Assembly (NCBI GenBank): GCA_019689635.1
Contig: JADGHB010000028.1
Coordinates: 1 to 33,052 of the forward strand
DNA from: Nevskia sp.
GTDB taxonomy: Bacteria > Pseudomonadota > Gammaproteobacteria > Nevskiales > Nevskiaceae
DNA: 33,052 bases
Reading direction: 5' to 3'
The position numbers were made by a program, and so were the translations under genes. The notes under the pieces were generated by a model. That model saw only the letters and a program-made list of their open reading frames with translations. It was not told where the DNA came from and searched no databases. Below are positions 14,149 to 24,033 of the stretch, piece by piece (within the stretch, counting starts at the first letter, position 1; each line of letters opens with the position of its first letter).

Positions 14149-15180
14149 TCAGACGTACCGAACTTCTTCCGCGGCCCCGCGCTTGACGACCTCGCCCAGC
14201 ACCCAGGGCTGGAGCCGGGCCCGCTTGAGTCGTGCCAGCGCACGGTCGAGCGCACGCCGCGGCAGCACCAGGATGAAACCGACGCCGCAATTGAACACGC
14301 GCCACATCTCATCCGGCTCGATCTCGCCTTGGGCCTGCAACCAGTCGAAGATCTCAGGCCGTCTCCAGCTCTTAGTCTCGATGACCGCAGCGCAAGCTCT
14401 GGGGAAGCAGCGCGGCAAGTTGCCTGGGATACCCCCGCCGGTGATATGCGCCATGCCGCGCACCGGCACGCCGGCGGCGAGCAGGCCGAGCACCGGCTTG
14501 ACGTAGATGCGCGTGGGTGCGAGCAAGGCGTCGGCCAGGGTGCCGCGCCCGAAGGCGGCGTCGAGCGTATGGCCGCCGCGCGCGAGGATCTTGCGGATCA
14601 GCGAATAGCCGTTGGAATGCGGCCCCGAAGACGGCAGTCCGACCAGCACATCCCCAGGCTCGATGCTCCGGCCATCCACGATGCGGTTGCGCTCGACCAC
14701 CGCGACGCAGAACCCGGCGAGGTCGAAATCGCCCGGCGCGTACATCCCCGGCATCTCCGCCGTCTCGCCGCCGACCAGGGCGCAGCCGGCGAGCTTGCAA
14801 GCCTGCGCGATGCCGCGGATCACCCGCGCCGCGACGCGCGGCTCGAGCTGACCGGTGGCGTAATAGTCGAGAAAGAACAGCGGCTCGGCGCCCGACACCA
14901 GCACGTCGTTGACGCACATCGCTACCAGATCCTGGCCCAAGCCCTCGACACGATCGGCCTCGATGCCGAGCTTGAGCTTGGTGCCCACGCCGTCGGTGCC
15001 GCTGACCAGGACCGGATTCCGGTATTTTTTCGGCAGGCTGACCAGCGCGCCGAAACCGCCGACGCCGGCCAGGACTTCCGGCCGGCGCGTGGCGCGCACG
15101 ATTTTCTTGATGTCCTCGACCAGCGCGTCGCCGGCCTCGAGGTCCACGCCGGCGTCGCGGTAGTTCAAAGGCGTGTTCAT
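14149..15180 (-). CDS. purM: Phosphoribosylformylglycinamidine cyclo-ligase (AIR synthetase)
   Basis: This 343-residue enzyme closes the imidazole ring of AIR using ATP in purine synthesis. Family signatures are GVGGFGALVSLPKKY near 39-53, VSGTDGVGTKLKLG near 59-72, CVNDVLVSGAEPLFFLDYYA near 89-108, GGETAEMPGMYAPGDFDLAG near 137-156 and HITGGGIPGNLPR near 244-256. The length is normal. There is no Shine-Dalgarno; the ATG follows a pyrimidine-rich run ending CCCTTCC. It is divergent from hda, the arrangement seen in Pseudomonas, and heads the purM-purN-DUF3108 operon. Confidence 0.96.
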   Translation of the reverse strand: MNTPLNYRDAGVDLEAGDALVEDIKKIVRATRRPEVLAGVGGFGALVSLPKKYRNPVLVSGTDGVGTKLKLGIEADRVEGLGQDLVAMCVNDVLVSGAEPLFFLDYYATGQLEPRVAARVIRGIAQACKLAGCALVGGETAEMPGMYAPGDFDLAGFCVAVVERNRIVDGRSIEPGDVLVGLPSSGPHSNGYSLIRKILARGGHTLDAAFGRGTLADALLAPTRIYVKPVLGLLAAGVPVRGMAHITGGGIPGNLPRCFPRACAAVIETKSWRRPEIFDWLQAQGEIEPDEMWRVFNCGVGFILVLPRRALDRALARLKRARLQPWVLGEVVKRGAAEEVRYV

Positions 15181-15207
15181 GGAAGGGAAGCAGAAAGGAG
15201 AAGTGTT

Positions 15208-15213
15208 ATTTTA
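15208..15213 (-). promoter_or_regulatory. Candidate -10 element (TAAAAT) for purM
   Basis: TAAAAT on the minus strand is 27 bp before the purM ATG, within the 41-bp purM-hda divergent gap. The same AT-rich patch (GTTATTTTAG on the plus strand) lies 9-17 bp before the hda ATG, so the two promoters must overlap. Confidence 0.35.
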
Positions 15214-15888
15214 GCCGGGCGATGACCGCATCCGCCTCACGTCCCCAGCCGATCGGCCCCCAGCTCGCGCTGGCGGTGGCGCTGCGCGAGACGGCGACTT
15301 TCGACAGCTTCGAGGTGGGCGCCAACGCCGCGGCGGTGGCGGCGCTGCGCCGGCTCGCCGCGGGCGGCGCGGAGGCCGGCATCCTGTTGCATGGCCCCGC
15401 TGGCCGCGGAAAAACCCATTTGCTGCAAGCGACCGCGCGCGAGGCCACGCAGCGCGGTCGCCGCGCCGCCTATCTGCCCATCGCCCGGCTTGCCGGCGAA
15501 GATCCCGCGGCGCTTGTGGGCTTCGAGCGGCTCGAACTCCTGTGCTTCGACGAAATCGAACCGGCGCTGGAAAGCGCCACGCTCGCGCCGCGGCTGTTGC
15601 GCCTGCTCGATGCGGTGCGCGCACACGGCGGCGGATACGCACTGGCGGCGGCGTCCCCCCCGCAGCGACTGCCTTGCGATCTGCCCGACCTGCGCACGCG
15701 GCTTTCCGCCTGCGCGGTATTCGGTCTCAAACCGCTGGACGAGCGCGGACTGCGCGCCTTGCTGATCGCGCGTGCCAGATCCCGCGGCCTGGAACTGACA
15801 CCGGAGGTGGCGGATTTCCTGCTGCGCCGGCTGCCGCGCGCACCCGCTGCGCTGCTCGAGGCCTTGGAGGAACTCGACCGCGGCTCGC

Positions 15889-16901
<1,013 letters not shown>

Positions 16902-16903
16902 TC

Positions 16904-17770
16904 ATGCGCAAACGTCCATGGATCGCTCACCTGTCCTGCGGCTGCGGCATCCTGCTGCTGGCCGCCTGCAAAGCCGTGCCGCATCGCGTCGAAACGCCGG
17001 CTCCGGCGGATTCGACGAACGCTGCCGCGGCGACCGCGCCCACCACCGCGCCGCAAAACCCTCCCGAGAGCTGTTATGTCCAGATTCCCGGCGGCACCGC
17101 GCTGCGCCAGACGCCGGAATGCGCCTCGGCAGCGCCACCCGCGCCGACGGCGACGCCGGCTCAACCCGACCGCGCGCCTGATCACGGCAACACGCCCTCC
17201 GGTCCCGGAAAAACCACGAACTCCGCGGACGCCGATGCGAATCTGCCTCTGCCCAATCTGCCGCCTCTGGCGCGCGCCGACCGCAGCGCGCCGCCACGGG
17301 CCTCCCGCACTGCAGCTGCCAGCCGCGAGCGGCCGGCGAATCTGGCCGAGGCGCGCAGCATCCTGCAGAACGCGCAGAACCGTCTCGACCTGTCGCAGCC
17401 GCAGCTCGCGCGTCTGCGCCAGGCGCAGGCGCGCATCGACGCCGGCGACGCGGCCGGCGCGCTGGCCATCCTGCGCCCGCTGGACGAGGAACTGGCCAGC
17501 GAGGTGCGCACCTACACCGTGCGACACGGCGGCAGCCTGCGCGACGTCGCCGCCCGGCCGGAGGCCTACGGCAATCCCGATCTGTGGCCGCTGCTGTGGC
17601 AGGCCAACCGCGAGCGGGTCGCCGATCCCGCACGTCTGGAGCGCGGACTGCGCCTGATCGTTCCGGCGCATCCCACCGCGGCGCAAGTGGCGCAGGCGCT
17701 GGACGAGGCGCATCGCAGCGACCTGGCCCAGGCGCAGTTGCCGGCCGCGCATCCCGCCCAGGCGAACTGA
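16904..17770 (+). CDS. Lipoprotein with C-terminal LysM domain
   Basis: The product has 288 residues from ATG 16904 (a GTG nine bases upstream is an alternative). The lipobox Leu-Ala-Ala-Cys22 indicates a lipid anchor. Next comes a long, low-complexity Pro/Ala/Thr-rich region (about 23-145), then a helical segment with a TPR-like repeat (LAEARSILQNAQNRLDLS and ARIDAGDAAGALAIL, about 145-195). A LysM-type domain spans about 200-255 (TYTVRHGGSLRDVAARPEAY, DLWPLLWQANRE, LRLIVP). LysM binds the glycan strand, so the protein probably tethers to peptidoglycan from the membrane. GGGGGTG upstream may act as ribosome-binding site. Its stop is six bases from the convergent dioxygenase gene. The partner and precise role are unknown. 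Confidence 0.8.
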   Translation: MRKRPWIAHLSCGCGILLLAACKAVPHRVETPAPADSTNAAAATAPTTAPQNPPESCYVQIPGGTALRQTPECASAAPPAPTATPAQPDRAPDHGNTPSGPGKTTNSADADANLPLPNLPPLARADRSAPPRASRTAAASRERPANLAEARSILQNAQNRLDLSQPQLARLRQAQARIDAGDAAGALAILRPLDEELASEVRTYTVRHGGSLRDVAARPEAYGNPDLWPLLWQANRERVADPARLERGLRLIVPAHPTAAQVAQALDEAHRSDLAQAQLPAAHPAQAN

Positions 17771-17776
17771 AAGGCG

Positions 17777-18607
17777 CTAAACGCGCGCGTCCTGATCGCC
17801 GCTTTTTTCCGGCGACTGATAAAACCGTCGTTCCCACTCGCGCTGGCGCGCGCCGGCCTCGCGCAAAATCGGCGCCAGCGCCGCCATGCGGATCAGCCGC
17901 CGATTCAACCAGTCCCACGGCGCTTTGAGCGGCCGTGCGAAATCCACGAACAACACCGCGCGCCAGCCGTCGGTGTCGTTCCACACCTCGTGGTTGAAAC
18001 TGTCGTCGAAAATCAGCGCTTCGCCCTCGCCCCAGGTGCGGAATTGATCGGCGATGCGGATGCGGCAGCGCTCGCGCGGCTGCGGCACGATCAGCCCCAG
18101 GTGAAAGCGCAGCACGCCGTTATAGGCGCCGCGGTGGGCGGGGATGTGCTTGCCCGGCGCCAGGAGGCTGAAGAACGCGGTGCACACCCCGGGAATGGTC
18201 TCCAACAGGCGCATGGTCTGCGGGCAGCGGCGCGCGTTTTCGCGGCAGTCCATCCCGGTGCCGATGAGGAAGTAGGTCTTCCACTGGTCGTCGCGGGTGA
18301 TGGTGCCGACTTCCTTGAGGATCTCGTGGAAGCTCGGCATGCGGTCGCGATCCACCAGCACGGCTTCCAGCTCCTCGCGGATCGAGCGCCACTGCGACTG
18401 GATCCCGCGCACCCAGGGAAAATCGGCCGGATCGTACACCGGCGTGTCCGGCAGCCGCGAGACGCGCACGACCCAGGCTTCCAGGGCGTTCTGGAGCGCA
18501 AGCCCCAGGCGGCCCAGCAAGCTGCGGGGAAGTGCCAGCGTATGCGCGCGGCTGCGCAGCCGGGCGAGGTCGGCGGGCGCGATCGGACTTTCGGCCGTCA
18601 TGGACAT
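17777..18607 (-). CDS. Aspartyl/asparaginyl beta-hydroxylase-type 2-oxoglutarate dioxygenase
   Basis: The product has 276 residues. The double-stranded beta-helix core has the two iron-binding His residues of the AspH family, His158 in HIPAHRGAYNGVLRFHLGL and His206 in FDDSFNHEVWND, 48 residues apart, and an Arg216 in WRAVLFVDFARP suited to bind 2-oxoglutarate. The TYFLIGTGMDCRENARRCP and PGVCTAFFSLLAPGKHI segments are typical of bacterial members, which include LpxO (hydroxylates lipid A acyl chains) and others acting on peptides. No membrane anchor is obvious, although a hydrophobic stretch near 25-50 could associate with the membrane. GGAGG eight bases upstream supports ATG 18607. The substrate is undetermined. 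Confidence 0.85.
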   Translation of the reverse strand: MSMTAESPIAPADLARLRSRAHTLALPRSLLGRLGLALQNALEAWVVRVSRLPDTPVYDPADFPWVRGIQSQWRSIREELEAVLVDRDRMPSFHEILKEVGTITRDDQWKTYFLIGTGMDCRENARRCPQTMRLLETIPGVCTAFFSLLAPGKHIPAHRGAYNGVLRFHLGLIVPQPRERCRIRIADQFRTWGEGEALIFDDSFNHEVWNDTDGWRAVLFVDFARPLKAPWDWLNRRLIRMAALAPILREAGARQREWERRFYQSPEKSGDQDARV

Positions 18608-18646
18608 TCTTTAAGCCTCCGTGCCGCAAGGGCGCATCGTCAGCGG

Positions 18647-18652
18647 ATTTTA
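18647..18652 (-). promoter_or_regulatory. Candidate -10 element (TAAAAT) for the dioxygenase gene
   Basis: TAAAAT on the minus strand is 39 bp before the ATG at 18607. The 116-bp gap to the transglycosylase stop also holds two GC-rich palindromes (18665-18687 and 18701-18717) without T tracts. Confidence 0.3.
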
Positions 18653-18723
18653 GTATCGACCGCCGCCAGCTAGAAAACCTGGCTGGCTCGATCTCCCACC
18701 GGGCCGACCGCCGGCCCAGCGCT

Positions 18724-19317
18724 TCAATTGGGCGACCAGCGATGGTTCAGCAGCTCCAGCACGCGGTACGGATAGTCGGGCTTGCCGCCGCTGCCGTTGT
18801 AACGCGCCAGCGCCTTGACGTAGCTGTCGCGCGCCTGGTCGAGGTAGTAGCGCAGGATGGTGCAGCCCATGCGCAGATTGGTGCGCGGATCGAACAGGTT
18901 GTCGCCTTCGGCGCCGACCTCGGCGAGCCAGAACGGCATGATCTGCATGTAGCCCTCGGCGCCCGATACCGAAATCGCGTAGCGGTCGAACCCACTCTCG
19001 ACATCGATCACCGCCAGCACCAGCTCCGGCGAGACGCCGGCACGCGCCGCTTCGGCGTGCACCACGCGCAGGAAGTCCAGCCGCTGCCCCGCGTCCGGCA
19101 GCGCCTTGGGCGCGTAACGCGCCAGACGCGCGGACATGTCGACGAACCAGACTTCCGCGGCGTAGCGGTCGTCGAACTCGCGGGCGTCGCGGATCGCGGC
19201 CTCCAGCCGCGCGCGCAATGCCGGTTCCGGCTCGCCGGTCGGCCCGGCGTGAACGCCGGTCGTCAACAGCAGTCCGGCGAGCAGGACCAAGCGCGCCTGC
19301 GCGGCGTGGCGCCTCAC
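18724..19317 (-). CDS. Lytic transglycosylase (SLT domain)
   Basis: This 197-residue exported protein cuts peptidoglycan glycan strands to 1,6-anhydro-muropeptides. A signal peptide ([16 protein letters not shown]) ends near residue 24. The SLT domain has the catalytic Glu107 in [13 protein letters not shown], then [38 protein letters not shown] and ALARYNGS, the usual ES / GLMQ / N-x-x-x-G / AYN series. The conserved GLMQ is GYMQ here, a known variant. The GTG start overlaps the proS stop by four bases (GTGA). Pairing of an SLT gene with proS is, as I recall, common in gammaproteobacteria. Confidence 0.9.
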   Translation of the reverse strand: MRRHAAQARLVLLAGLLLTTGVHAGPTGEPEPALRARLEAAIRDAREFDDRYAAEVWFVDMSARLARYAPKALPDAGQRLDFLRVVHAEAARAGVSPELVLAVIDVESGFDRYAISVSGAEGYMQIMPFWLAEVGAEGDNLFDPRTNLRMGCTILRYYLDQARDSYVKALARYNGSGGKPDYPYRVLELLNHRWSPN

Positions 19318-21014
19318 GGTCGGAGCTTTTCCAGCACCGCCGCCGAAGTCGCCGGAATCGGCTCCGCCGTCTGCGCGTCGCGCCGCTTGTATTCGTAGCG
19401 GCCCTCGGCGAGGCCTTTGTCGCCGATCACGATGCGATGCGGGATGCCGATCAGGTCGGCGTCCGCGAACATCGGCCCCGGTCGCAGCCCGCGGTCGTCG
19501 TACAGCACCTCCACGCCGGCGGCGAGGAGTTCGGCGTAGAGCGTTTCCGCCGCCGTTTTCACGGCCGCGGATTTTTCCGCACCGATCGGGCAGAGGATGA
19601 CGCGGAACGGCGCGATGGCCTCCGGCCAGCGGATGCCGCGGTCGTCGTGGCATTGTTCGATCACCGCGGCCACCACGCGGGTGACGCCGATCCCGTAGCA
19701 ACCGGCGGTGGGCGTGAGCGCCTTGCCCTGCTCGTCGAGCACGGTCACGCCGAGCGCCTGGGTGTAGAGCGGACCGTTCTGGAAGATGTGGCCCACCTCA
19801 ATACCCCGCACCAGCTTGAGCCGGCCCCGGCCGTCGGGCGAAGGATCGCCGTCCACGACGTTGCGCAAGTCGGCGCTCTCGGGCTCGGCCGCGTCGCGGC
19901 CCCAGTTGACGCCGCGCAGGTGAAAGCCGGACTGATTGGCGCCGCAGACGAAATCGGACAACGCGGCCGCGGCATGATCGGCGATCACCGGGACCTGCGC
20001 GCCGACCGGCCCGAGAAAACCGGGTTCGCAGCCGAACGCGGCGCGGATCTCGGCGTCGCTGGCCAGCGCCAGCGGCGCGGCGACGTTGGGATGCTTGGCC
20101 GCCTTGATCGCGTTGAGCGTGTGATCGCCGCGCAAGGCCAGTGCGACCAGTCCGCCGTCGCGGCCTTTCACCACGATCAGCTTGAGCGTGCTGGAGAGCG
20201 GGATCCCCAGCAGAGCCGCGACCTCCTCGCAGGTCTTCTGCGTCGGCGTGGAGACTTTTTCGAGGGCGGCCGCGGCGGGCAGGCGCGCGGACTGCGGCCG
20301 GGTTTCCGCCGCTTCGAGATTGGCCGCGTAATCCGAGCCGTCGCTCACCGCCAGCACGTCTTCGCCGGACTGGGCGAGGACGTGAAACTCTTCGCTGCGA
20401 TCGCCGCCGATCGCGCCGGAGTCCGCCTTGACCACGCGGAATTCCACGCCGATGCGGGTGAAGATGCGCGCATAGGTGGCGCGCATGTTCTGGTACTCGC
20501 GCTCCAGATCCTGCGCGTCGAGATGGAAACTGTAGGCGTCCTTCATCAGGAACTCGCGCCCGCGCATGACGCCGAAGCGCGGACGGATTTCGTCGCGGAA
20601 CTTGGTCTGGATCTGGTAGAAGTTGACCGGGAGTTGTTTGTACGAGCGGATGTCGCGACGAATCAAATCGGTCACCACTTCCTCGTGCGTGGGACCGAAC
20701 ACGAAATCGCGCTGGTGGCGGTCCTTGAAGCGCAGCAGCTCCGGTCCGTACTTGGCCCAGCGCCCGGATTCCTGCCACAGTTCCGCGGGGATCACCGCCG
20801 GCATCAGGATCTCGTGCGCGCCCGCGCGGTTCATCTCCTCGCGGATGATCGCCTCCACCTTCTGCAGCACGCGCAGGCCCAGCGGCAGCCAGGTGTAGAT
20901 GCCGGCGCCGAGCTTGCGGATCATGCCCGCGCGCAGCATCAACTGGTGGCTGACGACCTCCGCGTCGGCGGGCGTCTCCTTGGTGGTCACGAGCGGGAAC
21001 TGCGAAAGACGCAT
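19314..21014 (-). CDS. proS: Prolyl-tRNA synthetase, bacterial type
   Basis: This 566-residue class II synthetase charges tRNA-Pro. Motif 1 lies in [19 protein letters not shown], motif 2 in [20 protein letters not shown] and motif 3 in [17 protein letters not shown]. The YbaK-type editing insertion, which clears mischarged Ala, lies between motifs 2 and 3 ([27 protein letters not shown], and [12 protein letters not shown]). The C-terminal anticodon-binding domain follows. The ATG at 21014 gives the family N-terminus [13 protein letters not shown] and has AGGA upstream; the frame continues upstream without a better start. The length is normal. Confidence 0.96.
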   Translation of the reverse strand: MRLSQFPLVTTKETPADAEVVSHQLMLRAGMIRKLGAGIYTWLPLGLRVLQKVEAIIREEMNRAGAHEILMPAVIPAELWQESGRWAKYGPELLRFKDRHQRDFVFGPTHEEVVTDLIRRDIRSYKQLPVNFYQIQTKFRDEIRPRFGVMRGREFLMKDAYSFHLDAQDLEREYQNMRATYARIFTRIGVEFRVVKADSGAIGGDRSEEFHVLAQSGEDVLAVSDGSDYAANLEAAETRPQSARLPAAAALEKVSTPTQKTCEEVAALLGIPLSSTLKLIVVKGRDGGLVALALRGDHTLNAIKAAKHPNVAAPLALASDAEIRAAFGCEPGFLGPVGAQVPVIADHAAAALSDFVCGANQSGFHLRGVNWGRDAAEPESADLRNVVDGDPSPDGRGRLKLVRGIEVGHIFQNGPLYTQALGVTVLDEQGKALTPTAGCYGIGVTRVVAAVIEQCHDDRGIRWPEAIAPFRVILCPIGAEKSAAVKTAAETLYAELLAAGVEVLYDDRGLRPGPMFADADLIGIPHRIVIGDKGLAEGRYEYKRRDAQTAEPIPATSAAVLEKLRP

Positions 21015-21079
21015 GGGGCTTCCTGGCGCGCCGCGCCGTGCGGCGGATCCTGGCTGGGGAGGTCGGGACGGACGGCGGG

Positions 21080-21085
21080 ATTTTA
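21080..21085 (-). promoter_or_regulatory. Candidate -10 element (TAAAAT) for proS
   Basis: TAAAAT on the minus strand, within TTAAAAT, lies 65 bp before the proS ATG in the divergent gap with the permease gene. The -35 is unclear. Confidence 0.4.
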
Positions 21086-21128
21086 ACGCAGGCCGCTGGC
21101 CCCGCACGGCCCGGCGCGGCCGGCGCGA

Positions 21129-21134
21129 TATAAT
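21129..21134 (+). promoter_or_regulatory. -10 element (TATAAT) for the KimA-like permease gene
   Basis: A perfect TATAAT lies 61 bp before the permease ATG. The leader it predicts contains a small palindrome (GCGATG-N9-CATCGC, 21139-21159) and an eight-codon reading frame. The -35 site is not recognisable. Confidence 0.5.
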
Positions 21135-21195
21135 GCCAGCGATGTCCTCCGTCCATCGCCCGTTCTAGCGCCCGCGCTACGCCGCGCCAACGCGC

Positions 21196-23196
21196 ATGAA
21201 CGCGCTCGCCTACTGTCGGCGCCTGATTCTCGGCGCCAAGCTCGATCCGCTCAACCCGCGCACCCGCCAGCATCTCGCGCTGGTCGCGTTGCTGGCCTGG
21301 ATCGGTCTGGGCTCGGACGGCCTGTCCTCCGCCTGTTACGGCCCGGAGGAGGCCTTTCTCGCGCTGGGCGAGCACACGCATCTGGCGCTGTACCTGGCGT
21401 TCGCCATGGCGGCGACGGTGTTCATCATCGCGCTGGCCTACAACCAGGTGATCGAACTGTTCCCCTCCGGCGGCGGCGGGTACAAGGCCGCCACCCACCT
21501 GATCGGCCCCTACGCGGGACTGGTGTCGGGGTCGGCGCTGATCGTGGATTACGTGCTGACCATCACCATCTCGGTGGCCAGCGCCGCCGACGCGCTGTTC
21601 AGCATGCTGCCGGCCTGGCAGGGATACAAATTCGTTTCCGAAATCGGGCTGATCGGCCTGCTGATCCTGCTCAATCTGCGCGGCATGAAAGAATCGATCC
21701 AGGTCCTGCTGCCGATCTTCCTCGGGTTCTTCGTGTCCCACGCGCTGCTCATCGTTTACGGCGTGATCCGCAAATCCGCGGAACTGGACACCCTGCTGCC
21801 GGCGACGCTCCACGAAACGCAGCGCGTCTGGCGCGAATCCGGCTGGCTGTTCACGATTTCCCTGTTCCTGCGCGCCTATTCGCTGGGCGGCGGCACCTAC
21901 ACCGGCATCGAGGCGGTGTCCAACAACATCAACAATCTCGCCGAGCCGCGCGTACGCACCGGGCACCTCACCATGTTCTACATGGCCAGCTCGCTGGCCT
22001 TCACCGCGGGCGGCATCGTGTTGCTGTATTTGCTCTGGCACGCCGCGCCGGCGCCGGATCGAACGCTCAACGCGGTGGTGTTCGAGCACGTCATCGACAG
22101 CCTCGGCTGGTCCTCGCCGCACTGGCGGCACGGCGTGCTGGCCGCGACTTTGGCGCTGGAAGGCGGCCTGCTCTTGGTCGCCGCGAACACCGGCTTCCTC
22201 GGCGGACCGGCGGTCATGGCCAACATGGCCGCCGACCGCTGGGTGCCGCGCCAGTTCCGCCAGCTGTCCAGCCGCATGGTGACGCAGAACGGCGTGCTCT
22301 TGATGGGCACCGCCGCCCTGGCGATCCTGCTGTGGAGCGGCGGCGCGGTGTCGGTGCTGGTGGTGCTCTACAGCATCAACGTGTTCCTCACGTTCTCGCT
22401 GTCGCTGTTCGGCCTGTGCCGTCACTGGTGGGAACAGCGGCTGTATTCGCGCCACTGGCGGCGGCGGCTGGCGCTGTCGGTGATCGGCCTTGCGGTCACC
22501 GGCTTCATCCTGGTCGTGACCGTGGTCGAGAAATTCACCGAGGGCGGCTGGCTGACCTTGCTCATCACCAGCGGCGTGATCGGCGTATGCGTTGCGATCC
22601 GCCGTCATTACGAAGCGGTGCAGACGGCCATGAAACGCATCGACGAAGCCTACTCCCTGCCGATGACCTGGGACGACGAGGCTCCGTCGCCGCCGCTGGA
22701 TCCGGCCTTGCCGACGGCGGTTTATCTGGTGGGCGGCAACCGCGGCGCCGCCATGCACATGCTGCAATGGGTGCTGCGTCACTTCGAAGGGCGCTTCCGC
22801 AACCACGTCTTCGTGTCGGTCGGCGAAGTGGACAAGCAGGCTTTCGACAGCGCGCGCGCCATCAAGACGCTGCAGGCGCGCATCGACAACTCGCTGCGCT
22901 ATTTCACCAGCTACTGCGTCAGTCGCGGCCTGGCCGCAGCCTCCTATCAGGCCTACGGCGCCGATCCGCTGGAAGAACTGAGCCGCCTGGTGGACGAGGT
23001 GCTGGCGCGTTTCCCGCAGGCCGTGTGTTTCGCGAGCAAGCTAATGTTCGCGCGCGAGAACTGGTGGACCCGCCTGCTCCACAACCAGATGCCGCTGGCC
23101 ATGCAGCGGCGGCTGCAGCGCGCCGGTCACGAAATCATCATCGTTCCCATCCAGGTGCCGAGCGAGCGCCCGGCGCCGCGCCGTCCGATCCGCTGA
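21196..23196 (+). CDS. APC-superfamily permease, KimA-type (probable potassium importer)
   Basis: The product has 666 residues with about 12 membrane segments in the first 470 or so, then a cytoplasmic domain of about 190 residues. The first helix carries GLGSDGLSSACYGPEEAF; Asp41 and Tyr48 have the seven-residue spacing of the K+-coordinating Asp36 and Tyr43 of Bacillus subtilis KimA. Other family marks are FPSGGGGYKAA and SLGGGTYTGIEAVSNN. KimA proteins import K+ with H+. Cyclic di-AMP control known in Bacillus should not be assumed for a gammaproteobacterium. There is no Shine-Dalgarno before the ATG. The gene is divergent from proS and convergent with the outer-membrane barrel gene. Amino-acid transport is the alternative. 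Confidence 0.78.
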   Translation: MNALAYCRRLILGAKLDPLNPRTRQHLALVALLAWIGLGSDGLSSACYGPEEAFLALGEHTHLALYLAFAMAATVFIIALAYNQVIELFPSGGGGYKAATHLIGPYAGLVSGSALIVDYVLTITISVASAADALFSMLPAWQGYKFVSEIGLIGLLILLNLRGMKESIQVLLPIFLGFFVSHALLIVYGVIRKSAELDTLLPATLHETQRVWRESGWLFTISLFLRAYSLGGGTYTGIEAVSNNINNLAEPRVRTGHLTMFYMASSLAFTAGGIVLLYLLWHAAPAPDRTLNAVVFEHVIDSLGWSSPHWRHGVLAATLALEGGLLLVAANTGFLGGPAVMANMAADRWVPRQFRQLSSRMVTQNGVLLMGTAALAILLWSGGAVSVLVVLYSINVFLTFSLSLFGLCRHWWEQRLYSRHWRRRLALSVIGLAVTGFILVVTVVEKFTEGGWLTLLITSGVIGVCVAIRRHYEAVQTAMKRIDEAYSLPMTWDDEAPSPPLDPALPTAVYLVGGNRGAAMHMLQWVLRHFEGRFRNHVFVSVGEVDKQAFDSARAIKTLQARIDNSLRYFTSYCVSRGLAAASYQAYGADPLEELSRLVDEVLARFPQAVCFASKLMFARENWWTRLLHNQMPLAMQRRLQRAGHEIIIVPIQVPSERPAPRRPIR

Positions 23197-23213
23197 ACGC
23201 GCCACCCGGCGCT

Positions 23214-23915
23214 TCAGAACACGAAGCGCACGCCGGCACGATAGTCGTCGGAGCGGTATTTGAGGTAATTATCCTCGCCGCGCAGGTTGTCGTAACGGTA
23301 CTCGAAAAAGCCCCAGGTGCGCGGCGCCAGCGGCAACTGGAAACCGGCCATCGCTTCCAGGCCGGCGTGCTTGGAGAGATCCAGATAACCGCCGCTGCCG
23401 TAGATCGAAAACCCGGGCCAGCGGCTCTGGAACCCCACGTGATAGCCGACGCCGTCGTCGTTGACGCGGTCGCTGTTGCCGGCCGGCAACCCCTCGTCGG
23501 TCACGTGCACGTACTGAAGATCGTAGTGCACGTACTCGATCTTGCCGAACAGGTCCAGCGGCGCCTCCGGCAACCGGAACACCAGACCGCCGCCGGCGCG
23601 GCCCTGGTTCTGCTTGAGCCCGTAAGCGGTCTGACCCGAAGGCAGGCCGAGGTCCGCTCCGTTCGCGTCGTTCTGCGTCAGGAAGTTGTACTGATAGCTG
23701 CCGCCGATGAAAAAATTCGGCGTCAGGCTGAGCGAGAGCTGCACGCCGCCGCCGCCGCCGCTCGGAGCGAGGGAGGTCTGGTCGGCCGACTGATCCATGT
23801 AGGAACCATACAGCGAGAGATTCCCGCGCGGCACCGCGTAATACCCGTAAGCCGCGCAGGTCTGCCACAGGCACAACGCGGCCGTGCCGAGGCCGAGGAT
23901 CAGGATTTTTTTCAT
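23214..23915 (-). CDS. Outer-membrane beta-barrel protein, unknown function
   Basis: The product has 233 residues with a signal peptide (MKKILILGLGTAALCLWQT, then CAAYG). The mature part alternates short amphipathic strands with Gly/Asp/Asn-rich turns (NLSLYGSYMDQSADQTS, LTPNFFIGGSYQYNFL, LFGKIEYVHYDLQYVHV, TWGFFEYRYDNLRG, YRAGVRFVF) and ends in Phe, the outer-membrane insertion signal. The size suggests 8-10 strands. A Gly run (SGGGGGV) lies in the first loop. GGAG seven bases upstream fixes the ATG at 23915. Two TTCAG repeats lie 47 bp upstream of the start, matching the layout before the PPVVY gene. It is not a recognised porin family; a surface adaptation or transport role is open. Confidence 0.72.
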   Translation of the reverse strand: MKKILILGLGTAALCLWQTCAAYGYYAVPRGNLSLYGSYMDQSADQTSLAPSGGGGGVQLSLSLTPNFFIGGSYQYNFLTQNDANGADLGLPSGQTAYGLKQNQGRAGGGLVFRLPEAPLDLFGKIEYVHYDLQYVHVTDEGLPAGNSDRVNDDGVGYHVGFQSRWPGFSIYGSGGYLDLSKHAGLEAMAGFQLPLAPRTWGFFEYRYDNLRGEDNYLKYRSDDYRAGVRFVF

Positions 23916-23961
23916 CGCGGATCTCCACGTGTGGTTTGCCGCGCACCCTAGGGCGCGCGCG

Positions 23962-23978
23962 CTGAATGCGCGCTGAAC
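23962..23978 (-). promoter_or_regulatory. GTTCAG/ATTCAG direct repeat, 11-bp phase; candidate operator
   Basis: On the minus strand GTTCAG (23978-23973) and ATTCAG (23967-23962) are 11 bp apart within a longer repeat TTCAGCGCGC. They end 46 bp before the ATG of the barrel gene. A weak -10 (TAGGGT, 23950-23945) starts after an 11-bp gap, the same gap as at 9083-9095. Confidence 0.4.
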
Positions 23979-24033
23979 TTTTGGCGCACGTTCGGCGCTC
24001 TGGCCATACCCATCGTGAAACAGCTTGGGGACT

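Noticed and set aside
18665-18717. Two GC-rich palindromes between the transglycosylase and dioxygenase genes as terminators
   Set aside because: Stems are only six pairs, without T tracts, and palindromes of this size are common in such GC-rich DNA.
21135-21195. A cyclic di-AMP (ydaO-type) riboswitch before the KimA-like gene
   Set aside because: The leader is only about 55 nt, far too short, and lacks the conserved riboswitch core. Only a six-pair palindrome is present.
19798-22806. A 1002-codon open frame on the minus strand crossing proS and the permease gene
   Set aside because: It lies antisense to the permease and out of frame in proS, is very rich in Arg, Gln, His and Gly with no motif, and spans both genes and their promoters. 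Long antisense frames are expected at this GC content.
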